Source: Bacteroides sp. 519
GTDB lineage: Bacteria; Bacteroidota; Bacteroidia; Bacteroidales; Bacteroidaceae
Assembly: GCF_010500955.1 (NCBI RefSeq)
Contig: NZ_QVMJ01000011.1
Span: 1-64,000 of the forward strand
DNA: 64,000 nt
Direction of reading: 5' to 3'
The position numbers and the translations under genes were made by a program. This document shows positions 23,743-33,565 of this stretch, piece after piece (position 1 is the stretch's first letter; every line of letters starts with the position of its first letter). The notes beneath the pieces are model-generated. The model was not told the DNA's origin and searched no databases. It worked only from the letters and a program-made list of their open reading frames with translations.

Positions 23743-25419
23743 ATGATAAAAGAGAACTTTATAAAGCTCTACGAAAACAGTTTTCGTGAGAATTGGGATT
23801 TGCCCTGTTACACAGATTACGGTGAGAACATTACTTACACTTACGGACAGGTGGCCCGCGAAATAGCAAGATTACATTTATTATTTAAACATTGTAGCCT
23901 GCGCCGGGGCGATAAAATAGCCATTATTGGCAAGAATAATGCCCGTTGGTGTATAGCTTATATGGCAACAGTTACATACGGTGCTATTGTGGTTCCTATA
24001 TTGCAGGATTTTAATCCAAACGATGTTCACCATATTGTAACCCATTCCGAATCGGTTTTCTTGTTTACCAGCGATACTATCTGGGATAACCTGGAAGAAG
24101 AGAAAATGCCAACCATACGTGCAGTATTCTCATTAACAGATTTCAGATGCCTGCATCAGCGCGATGGTGAAACTGTTCAGCGTTTCTTGAAATACCTGGA
24201 CCGTGAAGTAGAGAATGCCTATCCCAACGGATTTAATAAAGAAGATGTGGTGTACACCGATCTATCTAACGATAAAGTAATGCTGCTTAATTATACTTCG
24301 GGCACTACCGGATTTAGTAAAGGAGTGATGCTTACAGGAAACAACCTGGCCGGTAATGTAACTTTTGGTATCCGTACAGAGTTATTAAGAAAAGGGGATA
24401 AAGTATTGTCGTTCCTGCCTTTGGCGCATGCTTATGGCTGTGCTTTCGACTTTCTTACTGCAACAGCAGTAGGTACACATGTTACTTTGTTGGGTAAAAT
24501 ACCTTCGCCCAAAATACTGATGAAGGCTTTTGAAGAAATCAAGCCTAATCTAATAATAACAGTTCCACTGGTTATTGAGAAGATCTATAAAAATGTGATT
24601 CAGCCTTTAATCAGTAAGAAAGGAATGAAGTGGGCATTGAGTATACCTTTGTTGGACAATCAGATATACAACCAGATTCGTAAGAAACTGGTAGATGCTC
24701 TGGGTGGACGCTTTAAGGAGATTATCATTGGTGGTGCAGCTATGAATCCGGAGGTAGAGGAATTCTTTTATCGCATTAAGTTTCCTTTCACCATTGGATA
24801 TGGTATGACGGAATGTGCGCCACTTATCAGCTATGCGCCATGGAATAAGTTTGTTATAACATCATCTGGTAAAGTACTCGATATTATGGAGGCCCGTATC
24901 TACAAAGAGAACCCAGAGGATAAACTGGGCGAAATACAAGTACGTGGCGAGAATGTAATGGTTGGATATTATAAAAACGAAGAGGCTACCAAAGAGGTAT
25001 TTACCGAAGATGGTTGGTTGTGTACTGGCGATTTAGGAACGATGGATGAAAACAATAATCTTTTTATTCGTGGTCGTAGTAAAACAATGATCCTCAGTTC
25101 GAGCGGACAAAACATTTTCCCGGAAGAGATTGAAGCCAAACTAAATAACCTGCCTTTTATTCTTGAAAGTTTGGTTATTGAACGGCACAAGAAACTGGTA
25201 GCACTGGTGTATGCAGATTATGAGGCATTAGACTCTTTAGGACTGAACAACCCGGAAAACCTGAAAACAATTATGGATGAAAATCTTAAGAACCTGAATG
25301 CTACTGTGGCAAACTACGAAAAGATTAGTAAAATCCAGTTGTATCCAACAGAGTTCGAAAAAACTCCCAAAAGAAGTATTAAGAGGTATCTTTATAATAG
25401 TATTGCGGAGGAGGGTTAA
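23743..25419 (+). CDS. AMP-binding long-chain fatty-acid-CoA ligase-like protein
   Basis: A 558-residue adenylate-forming enzyme. LLNYTSGTTGFSKGVML is the P-loop motif, GYGMTECAPLIS motif A5, and GWLCTGDLGTMDENNNLFIRG then KTMILSSSGQNIFPEEIE the hinge and C-terminal lysine-bearing region. It probably activates fatty acids with ATP and CoA; the acyl specificity cannot be read from the sequence. No signal peptide or membrane segment is seen. It is a single gene ending before a short GC-rich hairpin. Confidence 0.93.
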   Translation: MIKENFIKLYENSFRENWDLPCYTDYGENITYTYGQVAREIARLHLLFKHCSLRRGDKIAIIGKNNARWCIAYMATVTYGAIVVPILQDFNPNDVHHIVTHSESVFLFTSDTIWDNLEEEKMPTIRAVFSLTDFRCLHQRDGETVQRFLKYLDREVENAYPNGFNKEDVVYTDLSNDKVMLLNYTSGTTGFSKGVMLTGNNLAGNVTFGIRTELLRKGDKVLSFLPLAHAYGCAFDFLTATAVGTHVTLLGKIPSPKILMKAFEEIKPNLIITVPLVIEKIYKNVIQPLISKKGMKWALSIPLLDNQIYNQIRKKLVDALGGRFKEIIIGGAAMNPEVEEFFYRIKFPFTIGYGMTECAPLISYAPWNKFVITSSGKVLDIMEARIYKENPEDKLGEIQVRGENVMVGYYKNEEATKEVFTEDGWLCTGDLGTMDENNNLFIRGRSKTMILSSSGQNIFPEEIEAKLNNLPFILESLVIERHKKLVALVYADYEALDSLGLNNPENLKTIMDENLKNLNATVANYEKISKIQLYPTEFEKTPKRSIKRYLYNSIAEEG

Positions 25420-25452
25420 ACCTCAGGGCAGGAAATCGAGGGAAGTTATATA

Positions 25453-25485
25453 CCCCGGGTTACGCTTTGCTTTGCTCACCCGGGG
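25453..25485 (+). terminator. hairpin CCCCGGGT/ACCCGGGG after the acyl-CoA ligase gene
   Basis: Arms 25453-25460 and 25478-25485 pair over a 17-bp loop. No T-run follows on the plus strand, so this may be a weak terminator or part of the ACCCGGGT-type repeat class seen at 23472-23575. Confidence 0.45.
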
Positions 25486-25528
25486 GTTACAATTGATAGT
25501 TACTTAATCAAATTAGAACTGCGTAAGA

Positions 25529-26062
25529 TTAAGATCTTTCTATAGAAGTTATTTTAATCTTTAACCTTTCTTGATTTACAGTGCAATCAATTTCTATCTC
25601 ACACTCATAATTAGGAATATGAATGTCTCGGGTAAATCCTTCCTCCTTGATCCATCCTTTAATTGATACTTCTGCAGTTTCTTCTTTATCAGTATTGCAT
25701 TTTATTACAGCATCCTTTGTTGAATAATCGAATGTTGCATTATGAGGTTTTCCATTAACAGGTACTAACGGCACAAAAATATCAAGAGTTGATGTTCCCC
25801 ATTTAGGTACGCAATGTATAGATACCTCTTTCTCAGAAACCTTTTTAATATAAAAAAAGCTAGACCAAGGTTGGTAATCTTCTAAACCTTTTCCATTATA
25901 AACGCCTTCGGCACCATTCATGTAATAATAAGTAGAGAAAGAAATTGAGCCCGTTAAAGTGCCACGATCGGGTACTAAATCTGTGTGCATTACTTCATTG
26001 GTGCATGAAGAAACCATGATATAACTGAATATCATAGTAAGTACTAAATAAACTTTTGTCAT
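25529..26062 (-). CDS. putative lipoprotein of unknown function at the PUL edge
   Basis: A 177-residue protein with a lipoprotein signal (lipobox cysteine C20 in MVSSC) and a beta-rich mature part with no recognised catalytic motif. Regularly spaced aromatic and charged strands suggest a small beta-sandwich. It lies downstream of the sulfatase gene on the same strand but has its own -7 box, so its membership in the locus is uncertain. A surface glycan-binding role is possible by context only. Confidence 0.75.
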   Translation of the reverse strand: MTKVYLVLTMIFSYIMVSSCTNEVMHTDLVPDRGTLTGSISFSTYYYMNGAEGVYNGKGLEDYQPWSSFFYIKKVSEKEVSIHCVPKWGTSTLDIFVPLVPVNGKPHNATFDYSTKDAVIKCNTDKEETAEVSIKGWIKEEGFTRDIHIPNYECEIEIDCTVNQERLKIKITSIERS

Positions 26063-26086
26063 TCCTTGTTTTATTAATTGTTGTTA

Positions 26087-26094
26087 CAAACTTA
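26087..26094 (-). promoter_or_regulatory. -7 box of the lipoprotein gene
   Basis: Minus strand TAAGTTTG fits TAnnTTTG, 25 bp before the start codon. Confidence 0.45.
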
Positions 26095-26139
26095 AACAAA
26101 AATCTTCGATTTACACAAATTCACTACCAAGGAAGAAAT

Positions 26140-26178
26140 CCGCATGGCAATTTTCAACTTTCAACTTTCAATTCTCCC
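26140..26178. repeat. half-site word repeat with CCGCATG core at sulfatase stop
   Basis: CCGCATG (26140-26146) is followed by the 7-mers CAACTTT, CAACTTT, CAATTCT. The words supply the TGA stop of the sulfatase gene. No left arm is present, so this looks like half of one of the core-containing inverted repeats. Confidence 0.65.
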
Positions 26179-27574
26179 CTTTAAACCGGAACAACTCACT
26201 TGGCCTATGTGCCTCATCCATTAATTTTTGTAACTGAGCCACTACACCCGGATACTGTTTAGCTACATCCATAAGCTCGCCCGGATCAGCCGAAAGGTTG
26301 TATAATTCGAATTGGGTTTTATCTGGTTGATTCACAAATAAGCGGATAAGTTTCCAGCCATCCTTTAATATTGCTTGCTTACCACCCATCTCATGGAATT
26401 CCCAATACAGGTAATTGTGTTCATATTGTTCGCCGGTTCCTGTTAATTGAGGCAGATAAGAGATACCATCGGTAAATGTAGGACGGCTTTCACCCAATAG
26501 ATCGCATACGGTAGGCAAGAAATCCCAGAAAGCAGAAACATGATAACTTACAGTTTCGGGTTTGATCTTTCCTGGCCATTGTACTATAAACGGAGTTCGT
26601 ATACCACCTTCGTACAAATCGCGTTTCATACCACGGAACGGACCATTGCTGTCGAAGTATTCCGGATCGTGGCCGCCTTCGGCATGTGTACCATTATCGG
26701 ATGTAAATACAATGATTGTGTTATCGAGTAAGCCGTTCTTTTCAAGCGTTTCAACAATTTTGGCCACATCTTTGTCTAACTGGGTTACCATGGCAGCAAA
26801 AGCGGCACGCGGTTCGGGCTGGTTAGCGTAGTGGTTGTGTGTGAATGGCGTTTCAAAGTATTTCCCTCTTTGTGGTTCCATTTCCTGTTCGGGTACTAAC
26901 AAATCGGCATGCGGAATAGTAGGAGAGAGGTATAAAAAGAAAGGTTTATCTTTATTCTTCTCAATGAATTCCAATGTTTTATCTAACAATGGGTAAGGTG
27001 TATAAACTTTCTTATTGAGTTTTACCTTTTTATCGTTCTCCCACAAGAAAGCAGGGTAGTACGAATGTGCATTTAATTGTCCGAGATAACCAAAGAAGTA
27101 ATCGAATCCTTTATCGTTGGGATGCCCTTCCGACTGCGGACCGCCCAGTCCCCATTTGCCAATACAGGCTGTTGCATAGTTATGCTTTTTAAAAATCTCG
27201 GCTACAGTAACTTCGTCGCCTTTTAAAGGATAATCGTATGTTTCGTTGTTGATGGTTACCCCTTTATTACCACGTATATAAGCGTTTCCGGTATGTTTAC
27301 CCGTCATCAGGCTGCAACGCGAAGGGGCACTTACTGTAGAACCAGAGTAGTGTTGCGCAAAGCGAATACCGTTTGCTGCCAGTTGATCTATGGCAGGCGT
27401 TTTAATTTGTTTCTGTCCGTAGCAGCCTAAATCGCCAATGCCAAGATCGTCAGCCATAATGTAAATAACATTGGGCTGTTTTTCGTTATGGGTTTGTTGG
27501 GCATAGGTGGCAGTTAAGGGAATGGCTGCCAGCGGCAGGATGGTTGTTCCTAGTTTGGTTAGAGTTTTTTTCAT
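26168..27574 (-). CDS. S1-family sulfatase (serine-type), secreted
   Basis: A 468-residue protein with a signal peptide ending near TATYAQ (residues 21-26). The metal site begins IMADDLGIGDLGCYG, and the active-site motif SAPSRCSLMTG places the formylglycine precursor at S82, so maturation needs an anaerobic sulfatase-maturating enzyme rather than a Cys-type enzyme. Further landmarks are GKWGLG and FTSDNGTHAEGGHDPEYF. It hydrolyses sulfate esters, most likely on a sulfated glycan, in the periplasm. It lies next to the SusD gene of the sigma/FecR locus, which points to sulfated host or algal glycans; the exact linkage is unknown. Confidence 0.95.
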   Translation of the reverse strand: MKKTLTKLGTTILPLAAIPLTATYAQQTHNEKQPNVIYIMADDLGIGDLGCYGQKQIKTPAIDQLAANGIRFAQHYSGSTVSAPSRCSLMTGKHTGNAYIRGNKGVTINNETYDYPLKGDEVTVAEIFKKHNYATACIGKWGLGGPQSEGHPNDKGFDYFFGYLGQLNAHSYYPAFLWENDKKVKLNKKVYTPYPLLDKTLEFIEKNKDKPFFLYLSPTIPHADLLVPEQEMEPQRGKYFETPFTHNHYANQPEPRAAFAAMVTQLDKDVAKIVETLEKNGLLDNTIIVFTSDNGTHAEGGHDPEYFDSNGPFRGMKRDLYEGGIRTPFIVQWPGKIKPETVSYHVSAFWDFLPTVCDLLGESRPTFTDGISYLPQLTGTGEQYEHNYLYWEFHEMGGKQAILKDGWKLIRLFVNQPDKTQFELYNLSADPGELMDVAKQYPGVVAQLQKLMDEAHRPSELFRFKGEN

Positions 27575-27583
27575 GAGGATTTA

Positions 27584-27745
27584 ATTTAAAATAAAGATGA
27601 TAAAGATTATAAAGGTGATAAAGATAATAAAGGCGATAAAGATTATCAAGTGGACTTTATAGCCTTTATTTACTTTATAACCTTTATTTACTCTATCACC
27701 TTTACCTCCTTTTATTTATTCAGATTTCAAAGGTAAGAAAGAAAC
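27584..27745. repeat. inverted repeat of 9-bp ATAAAGATT-type words
   Basis: The region between the sulfatase start and the SusD-like stop carries about seven 9-mers of the form ATAAAGATG, ATAAAGATT, ATAAAGGTG, then complementary words of the form CTTTATAACCTTTATTTA and ends with TTTACCTCC. The arms are imperfect. It lies inside an otherwise continuous minus-strand gene series and may attenuate readthrough into the sulfatase gene. Confidence 0.75.
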
Positions 27746-27751
27746 GTGGTT

Positions 27752-29707
27752 TTACCATCCCGGATTTTGTTCTAATTCAGGATTCAATATAAGTTCGGTG
27801 GTTGGAACCTGATACAGGTAATATTTATCCAACCAGCCTTTACCCTCCTTCACAGGATTGTTGAATAAGAAAAGATAACCTTCGGTCATGTTTCCGTTTT
27901 TGCCATCAGAGAATCCGGTTTCGGGATTGTACAGTGTCATGTTTTGAGCTGTTGCGTATTCTTTGTTTGCCCAGAATCCGGTTGCTGTTTTGTTAAGGAA
28001 CCAGGGGGCCATTCGCCAGCGGCGGATATCATCGAAACCAAAACCTTCGCCCATAAGTTCAATAATACGTTCGCGACGGATTTCCCAAAGAATAGGATCA
28101 ACCTGTACACCATTGGTGTTTCCCTGCGGATAATAATATCCCCGGTTAGGGTCGAAATCGGCATTAATATCGGCTACTGTCATGCCTTCAATATCTACAC
28201 GTTCGCGCAGTTTGTTGATTGTTTCGTCTGCAACACTCTGTGTAAATTTGCTGGTTTCGAACATGGCTTCGGCATAGTTTAGCAATACCTCTTCTATTTT
28301 AAATATAGGTTTATCGGCAGTGTTGCGGGCACCGTTATTGAAGTTGGTTTCCCAGTTGTTCCAGTTTTTCCATACATAATAACCCGAGCGGCAGGTAACA
28401 AAAGCACCCGTTCCCAGTCGTGGTATCTCCGGAACCAGTGAGGCCGACCAGTTTTGTCCCGGTAACCGTTTCATACCTACACCCGGATTGCTGCAACTCT
28501 CGTTGGCTCCCAACAGGTCTATATATTCCCTGTGGGCAGGATTGTCTGTGTAACCCCATGTTGCATTGGGGTTGCCAGCCGGCTTGTTTGCACCATTAGC
28601 AACAACTTTATAAGGAGGTATTACTACCTGATAGAGGCGTGGATCTCTGTCGCGGAAAACAGCATAGATGTCTTGGCTACCATGATAATTAGATTCTTCG
28701 TTCATAATGGGCTTGCCGTTTTTCATCAGGTAAAGATCAACAGTGTTCTGGTTCATCTCTACATGGTGCGATGAAGTATGCTCAATGTAACATTGATTAC
28801 CGGCATAAGCACTGGTGTATTCTTTATATAGAATAACACCGGGCACATCTGCCAAATCATCAGTATTCCACATTTGTCCGTATCCGGCAGCAGGCTGATT
28901 GGCATCTACACCCGCACCTTTAAACAGGGTGGGGAAGTCGTTCATCAATACTTTCGATACACGTGTACACTCGTTCAGGTATGTGTCGGCGTTGCTTAGT
29001 TCGTGGTATTTCCGCCAGGTACCCTCGCGCAAAGTAAAGCGTGATAATGCAGCACGCACACAATGTACATTTATGGTGTTGCTTCCGTCGCGGCTTTCAA
29101 AATCGCCAATATTCTCTTCGGCCCACTTCAGACGTTCAAGTACCTTGGCTGCAACCACATCGCGGCTTTCGCGCGGACCATATATCTCGGCCGATGATTC
29201 GTTCAGCGGTTTGTCTACCCAAGGTACATCGCCAAAACGATTAATCAGTTCCATGTACCAGAACGAGTGGAAGAAGTATCCAACAGCTCTCCAATGGTTC
29301 TTTTCGCTGTCGGTCATTCGCGAACTATCAATACGCGAAAGCATAATGTTGATACGGCGTATGTAAGTTTTAAAATCCCAGCCGTTTCCGGTTGCTACAC
29401 TTGCTACTGTTTGATAGGCATACGTGTTATAGCCGCTTTCCTGTTTCTTCTCCATATAGCCTGCCCAGATATCCCCACGATAGAAGCCATCCTGACCAAC
29501 TGCGGTAATGGCAGTTGCAAGCGTATTGTTGGTAAACATTTCGTAGCAGGGCCACATAAATGATTTAAAGTTATCGTAAGATGTAAATGCGTTCTCTTCT
29601 GTGAGGCCTGTAACCGGCGATTTATCCAAAAAGCCATCGTTACAACTTGTGCATATAAATAGGATGAGGAATGTTAATCCTGATATTATTTTTTTCATAT
29701 AGTTCAT
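27752..29707 (-). CDS. SusD-like nutrient-binding lipoprotein
   Basis: A 651-residue SusD/RagB protein with a lipobox cysteine at C22 (FICTSC). The N-terminus CNDGFLDKSPVTGLTEENAF is typical of SusD. Conserved internal segments are RAVGYFFHSFWYMELINRFGDVPWVDKPL and, at the C-terminus, LWEIRRERIIELMGEGFGFDDIRRWR. It should lie on the cell surface and form the lid of the SusC-like channel encoded 9 bp upstream. ATG at residue 4 is an alternative start. The cargo is not readable from sequence; the adjacent sulfatase suggests a sulfated glycan. Confidence 0.95.
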   Translation of the reverse strand: MNYMKKIISGLTFLILFICTSCNDGFLDKSPVTGLTEENAFTSYDNFKSFMWPCYEMFTNNTLATAITAVGQDGFYRGDIWAGYMEKKQESGYNTYAYQTVASVATGNGWDFKTYIRRINIMLSRIDSSRMTDSEKNHWRAVGYFFHSFWYMELINRFGDVPWVDKPLNESSAEIYGPRESRDVVAAKVLERLKWAEENIGDFESRDGSNTINVHCVRAALSRFTLREGTWRKYHELSNADTYLNECTRVSKVLMNDFPTLFKGAGVDANQPAAGYGQMWNTDDLADVPGVILYKEYTSAYAGNQCYIEHTSSHHVEMNQNTVDLYLMKNGKPIMNEESNYHGSQDIYAVFRDRDPRLYQVVIPPYKVVANGANKPAGNPNATWGYTDNPAHREYIDLLGANESCSNPGVGMKRLPGQNWSASLVPEIPRLGTGAFVTCRSGYYVWKNWNNWETNFNNGARNTADKPIFKIEEVLLNYAEAMFETSKFTQSVADETINKLRERVDIEGMTVADINADFDPNRGYYYPQGNTNGVQVDPILWEIRRERIIELMGEGFGFDDIRRWRMAPWFLNKTATGFWANKEYATAQNMTLYNPETGFSDGKNGNMTEGYLFLFNNPVKEGKGWLDKYYLYQVPTTELILNPELEQNPGW

Positions 29708-29716
29708 GGATTTATA

Positions 29717-32700
29717 TTATAATGTAAAGTTCACTCCAAAAGATACAGTGCGGAAAGCCGGATAATTCCACCCAAGTGTTTCCGGGTCTATTCCCTTTGG
29801 TAACGATGAGAACGTTGCCAGGTTTTCGATGCTAACAAAACCTTTCAGTTGTTTCAGTGTGAGCCTTGTTAACCAACGCTTAGGAACGGTATACGATAGA
29901 GTTACATTTTTAATACGCAAATATGAAGCATCGGATAAATATTTATCTGATTTACGGTAGTTAGAACCTTGGTTGCCATAATTGCCATAGATACGTGGGT
30001 ATTTAGCATTTGCATTGGCTGCTGTATAGTCGCCATTGGCAGCATCTACAGGTTTCCAGTAATTGCTGAGGCCTTCGTAAAGAGGAACAAACTTGAAGTC
30101 GGAATAAAGTGGAAATGTTAAGGTGTTATTTATCCATGCATCTCGCTGTCCGGTTCCTTGCAAGAATATGTTCAAATCAAATCCGGCATAATTACCTCCT
30201 AAAGTAATACCATACAAGTATCTAGGTAAGCTGTTGCCAATTACTTTGCGGTCGCCCGGGTTGCTAACAGTATTGTCGCCTGCCGAAATAATATTGTCGC
30301 CCAATGTTTCATCATCTCTCAGGTTTTTGAATTTCACATCACCGGGGCGTGGGTTGTATCCGTTAAGGCTTACTACTCCTTCTTTCAGTTTCCACGAGTT
30401 GGTGTCTTCAAAGTCGCTAACATCATAAAATCCGTCGTAAACATATCCCCATATTTCGCCCAGTTTCATGCCTTTATAGAAATTATCAAGTAACTTCGAT
30501 TCGTTGCTATTGTACTTTGTTATCTTCGATTTATAATCGGAAAGATTGAGTCCAATTCTGTATCCTAATTTTCCAATCCTGTCTCTCCAATTCAGGTTCA
30601 AATCCCAACCGCGGGTTTGCATATCGGCTGTGTTCTGATATGGAGCTTCGGCTCCCACCACGGCAGGCAATTGCATGCCCGGTGCAAGCATTCCTTTTGT
30701 ATCTTTTTGATACCATTCAAAGAGCCCTGTTAACCGGTTGTTCAGGAAAGTAAAGTCGATACCAACATTAAGCGTGCTTACTTTTTCCCAAGTGAAGTTG
30801 TTTCTTACCAAAGCTGGTAAGGTAGTAACAGCTGTAACATGCGTACCATCTATCAACCATTTGTTATATGTATTGCTAAGTGTCATTGTTGGCAGATAAG
30901 AATAGTTGGGGATATTCTGGTTACCAATCATACCATACGATGCCCGCAGTTTCAGTGCATCTAACCAATTGCGGGTTCCTGCCATGAACTTTTCTTCGGC
31001 CACCTGCCATCCTATAGATGCCGATGGGAAGAAACCGAAACGATTGTTGCGTGGAAATTTAGAAGAACCATCGTAACGGCCATTAGCCTCGATCAGGTAT
31101 TTGCTTTGATAATTATAATTGATACGGAAAAAGCCACCACGTAATGCAAACTCATCGTAAGAATCGGTTGCCGTTACCCGGGTTGTTCCTCCACCCAACG
31201 AAGGTACTTCAATAACCGATTGTCCATACGATAATGCCTCCATCGTTTCCCGATATTTAGATTCCTGATTAAAACCAGCCATTACTTTAAAAACATGATC
31301 GTTAGCTAAAGTAAAGTCATAAGTACCATATACATTGATAGCATTGTAGTTGGTGTATCGTTTCGTTTTCTTTAGATAGTCGTTTCCTATGGCAGGGGTG
31401 GTATCTATGCCATCTTGCACGGTGGTATAATCTACCGATCCGGTATACCAATTGTAGTCGTACACATTTTTATCGAAGGTATATTCAAACACAGCTTCAA
31501 ATCCTTTGAATGGTTTCAGTATAGACTTCAAGAAGATACGAGGATTGTCGTTCTGGGTCTTGGCCGGATTAGACCATAGAATCTGATTGCGTGGTGTGAA
31601 GAAAGGTTTGCCTCCGGCTCCCAGACCACTAATTTCATCGGGCATGTTTCCTTCAGGATAGAAAGATGCTAAGCGGGTTGAATAAATACCTCCCAATGCT
31701 GACGATGGTGTTTCGCGAGTGCTGTGTGCATAGCTAACAGTCGCTTCTTGTGTAAACCATTTAGTAACATCGGCTGCAATATATCCATTGAAAGTTAAAC
31801 GTTCGTAGCTATCTTTACTGGTAATCAATACACCATCGTTATCCAGATAACTACCCGATAGGCGATAACGAAGTTTATCTGTTCCTCCCGACATAGATAC
31901 ATTGTGGGTCATCTGAAAACTGGTTTCCATCATATTGTCTACCAAATCTTTCTCGTTTAGGAAATACACAGCTCCATCAGTATCTTTGAATATACCATCT
32001 CCATAAGTTTGAAGCGAAGAAGGATTCTTTTGGTATTGATCAAGGTAACCCATCCATTTAGTTACACTTGGTGCTCCCATTGTCCAGTATTGATCGCTTG
32101 CCGAGTCGTAAACAGCTTGTAGATAATCTTTAAGAGGTGCCTGTTGAGGCAAGTTAACAGCATTGGCAAAACTGAAATTATTGTTGTAGTTCAACTGAAA
32201 ACTGGTGTTGTTTTTAGGTCGTTTGGTTGTTACCAAGATAACTCCTCCTGCTGCACGCGCTCCGTAAATAGCACTCGATGATGCATCTTTCAGTACAGAA
32301 ACCGTTTCAATATCTTCGGGATTAATCATGTTGATGTCGCCTTCTACATTGTCAATCAACACCAGCGGGGCAATACTGGCTCCATAATTTCCATTCGCGT
32401 CTTTTGCTCCAATAGTGTACGAACCACGAATCTGGAACGACTTGCCTGTTCCCGGTTGGTTACCTCCATTAGATACCAACAGTCCTGGAACGGTTCCCTG
32501 TAGAGCTTCGCCAGCATTAATAATAGGACGGTCGCCAATGGCTTCGGCCATATTCACAGACGAAACGGCACCGGTCAGATTGGCTTTCTTCTGCGATCCG
32601 TAGCCTACCACCACAACTTCTTCAAGGGCTTTGGCGTCTTCTTTCAAAGCTATCATGAAGTTGTGCTGGTTTTTTACCGCTTGTTCGTGATTGGTGTAGC

Positions 32701-33259
32701 CAATGTAGGTAACAAGTAATACAGCCCCTTCGTCTATATTCAACGAGAATTGTCCATCTATATTGGTAATAGTGCCATTGGGAGTTCCTTTCTCCATTAC
32801 GTTGGCACCGATAATAGGCTCGCCGTATTGGTCGGTTACGGTTCCTGTAACTTTACGTTTTTCCTGTTGAACGATTGCAGAAGCTGCTTTTTCTTCTTTC
32901 TTCATCAACAAAACGTTTGTACCTTCAACAACATAAGTAATTTCCGTATTCCGGAATAAACGATCCAAAGCTTCGGCTATGGATTTGTTTTTTACTTCGA
33001 CAGATGTGGGATGTTTCAGATTGATTTCATCCCATGCATAAACAAACAGATATTCGGTTTGACGTTCTATTTCGTTCAGTATGTCTCCGATTGTTGCATT
33101 GCGCATGGAGAGGTTTACGCGCGTTTGTGAGTTGGCCTCTCCTGCAAAAACACTGGTGATAACCAGCAGTAGTGCGAGGCATGTTAATTTCATAGTTTTA
33201 AATAACTGTTGATGTGTTTTTAAACCGGGCATAAATATCCCGTTACAAAGTTTTTTCAT
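29717..33259 (-). CDS. SusC-like TonB-dependent transporter with STN domain
   Basis: The chosen start (ATG at 33257-33259, MKKLCNGIFMPGL) gives 1180 residues; the longer open frame has 30 more N-terminal residues that do not look like a signal peptide. Order: signal sequence (LTCLALLLVITSVFAGEANS), STN domain (about 46-120), carboxypeptidase-regulatory-like domain, TonB-box type EEVVVVGYG, plug, beta-barrel. The STN domain is the part that signals to FecR, consistent with the FecR and sigma genes immediately upstream. It imports the glycan captured by the SusD-like partner and should trigger the locus when substrate is present. Confidence 0.95.
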   Translation of the reverse strand: MKKLCNGIFMPGLKTHQQLFKTMKLTCLALLLVITSVFAGEANSQTRVNLSMRNATIGDILNEIERQTEYLFVYAWDEINLKHPTSVEVKNKSIAEALDRLFRNTEITYVVEGTNVLLMKKEEKAASAIVQQEKRKVTGTVTDQYGEPIIGANVMEKGTPNGTITNIDGQFSLNIDEGAVLLVTYIGYTNHEQAVKNQHNFMIALKEDAKALEEVVVVGYGSQKKANLTGAVSSVNMAEAIGDRPIINAGEALQGTVPGLLVSNGGNQPGTGKSFQIRGSYTIGAKDANGNYGASIAPLVLIDNVEGDINMINPEDIETVSVLKDASSSAIYGARAAGGVILVTTKRPKNNTSFQLNYNNNFSFANAVNLPQQAPLKDYLQAVYDSASDQYWTMGAPSVTKWMGYLDQYQKNPSSLQTYGDGIFKDTDGAVYFLNEKDLVDNMMETSFQMTHNVSMSGGTDKLRYRLSGSYLDNDGVLITSKDSYERLTFNGYIAADVTKWFTQEATVSYAHSTRETPSSALGGIYSTRLASFYPEGNMPDEISGLGAGGKPFFTPRNQILWSNPAKTQNDNPRIFLKSILKPFKGFEAVFEYTFDKNVYDYNWYTGSVDYTTVQDGIDTTPAIGNDYLKKTKRYTNYNAINVYGTYDFTLANDHVFKVMAGFNQESKYRETMEALSYGQSVIEVPSLGGGTTRVTATDSYDEFALRGGFFRINYNYQSKYLIEANGRYDGSSKFPRNNRFGFFPSASIGWQVAEEKFMAGTRNWLDALKLRASYGMIGNQNIPNYSYLPTMTLSNTYNKWLIDGTHVTAVTTLPALVRNNFTWEKVSTLNVGIDFTFLNNRLTGLFEWYQKDTKGMLAPGMQLPAVVGAEAPYQNTADMQTRGWDLNLNWRDRIGKLGYRIGLNLSDYKSKITKYNSNESKLLDNFYKGMKLGEIWGYVYDGFYDVSDFEDTNSWKLKEGVVSLNGYNPRPGDVKFKNLRDDETLGDNIISAGDNTVSNPGDRKVIGNSLPRYLYGITLGGNYAGFDLNIFLQGTGQRDAWINNTLTFPLYSDFKFVPLYEGLSNYWKPVDAANGDYTAANANAKYPRIYGNYGNQGSNYRKSDKYLSDASYLRIKNVTLSYTVPKRWLTRLTLKQLKGFVSIENLATFSSLPKGIDPETLGWNYPAFRTVSFGVNFTL

Positions 33260-33403
33260 ACTTTTGTAAACAATTGAATGGTTAGTATTAATTTGGATGT
33301 GAGGTCCAGCGTTGTACTGGCTTTTCAACCACGGGAGGTGTTGCAGCACTTCCCGTACTTGTGTTTCTTCATGTTCTAGTTCATAGGCAATTAGTTTTAA
33401 GTT

Positions 33404-33565
33404 AGTGGATAAAGGTAATAAAGTAGATAAAGGTTATAAAGTAGATAAAGATTATAAAGTAGATAAAGATTATATAGTTGATAATCGCATAAGAAACTTT
33501 ATTTCCTTTATTACCTTTATTATCTTTATTATCTTTATAACCTTTATCTTTATCACCTTTACCTT
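33404..33565. repeat. inverted repeat of 9-bp ATAAAGTAG-type words
   Basis: About seven 9-mers (ATAAAGTAG, ATAAAGGTT, ATAAAGATT) are followed by complementary CTTTATTACCTTTATTATC-type words around a loop near 33480-33495. It fills the gap between FecR and the SusC-like gene. The words resemble but do not equal those at 27584-27745. Confidence 0.85.

Noticed and set aside
33260..33349. 30-residue N-terminal extension of the STN-type SusC protein
   Set aside because: The extra residues are not signal-like; MKKLCNGIFMPGL is the typical N-terminus for this group.
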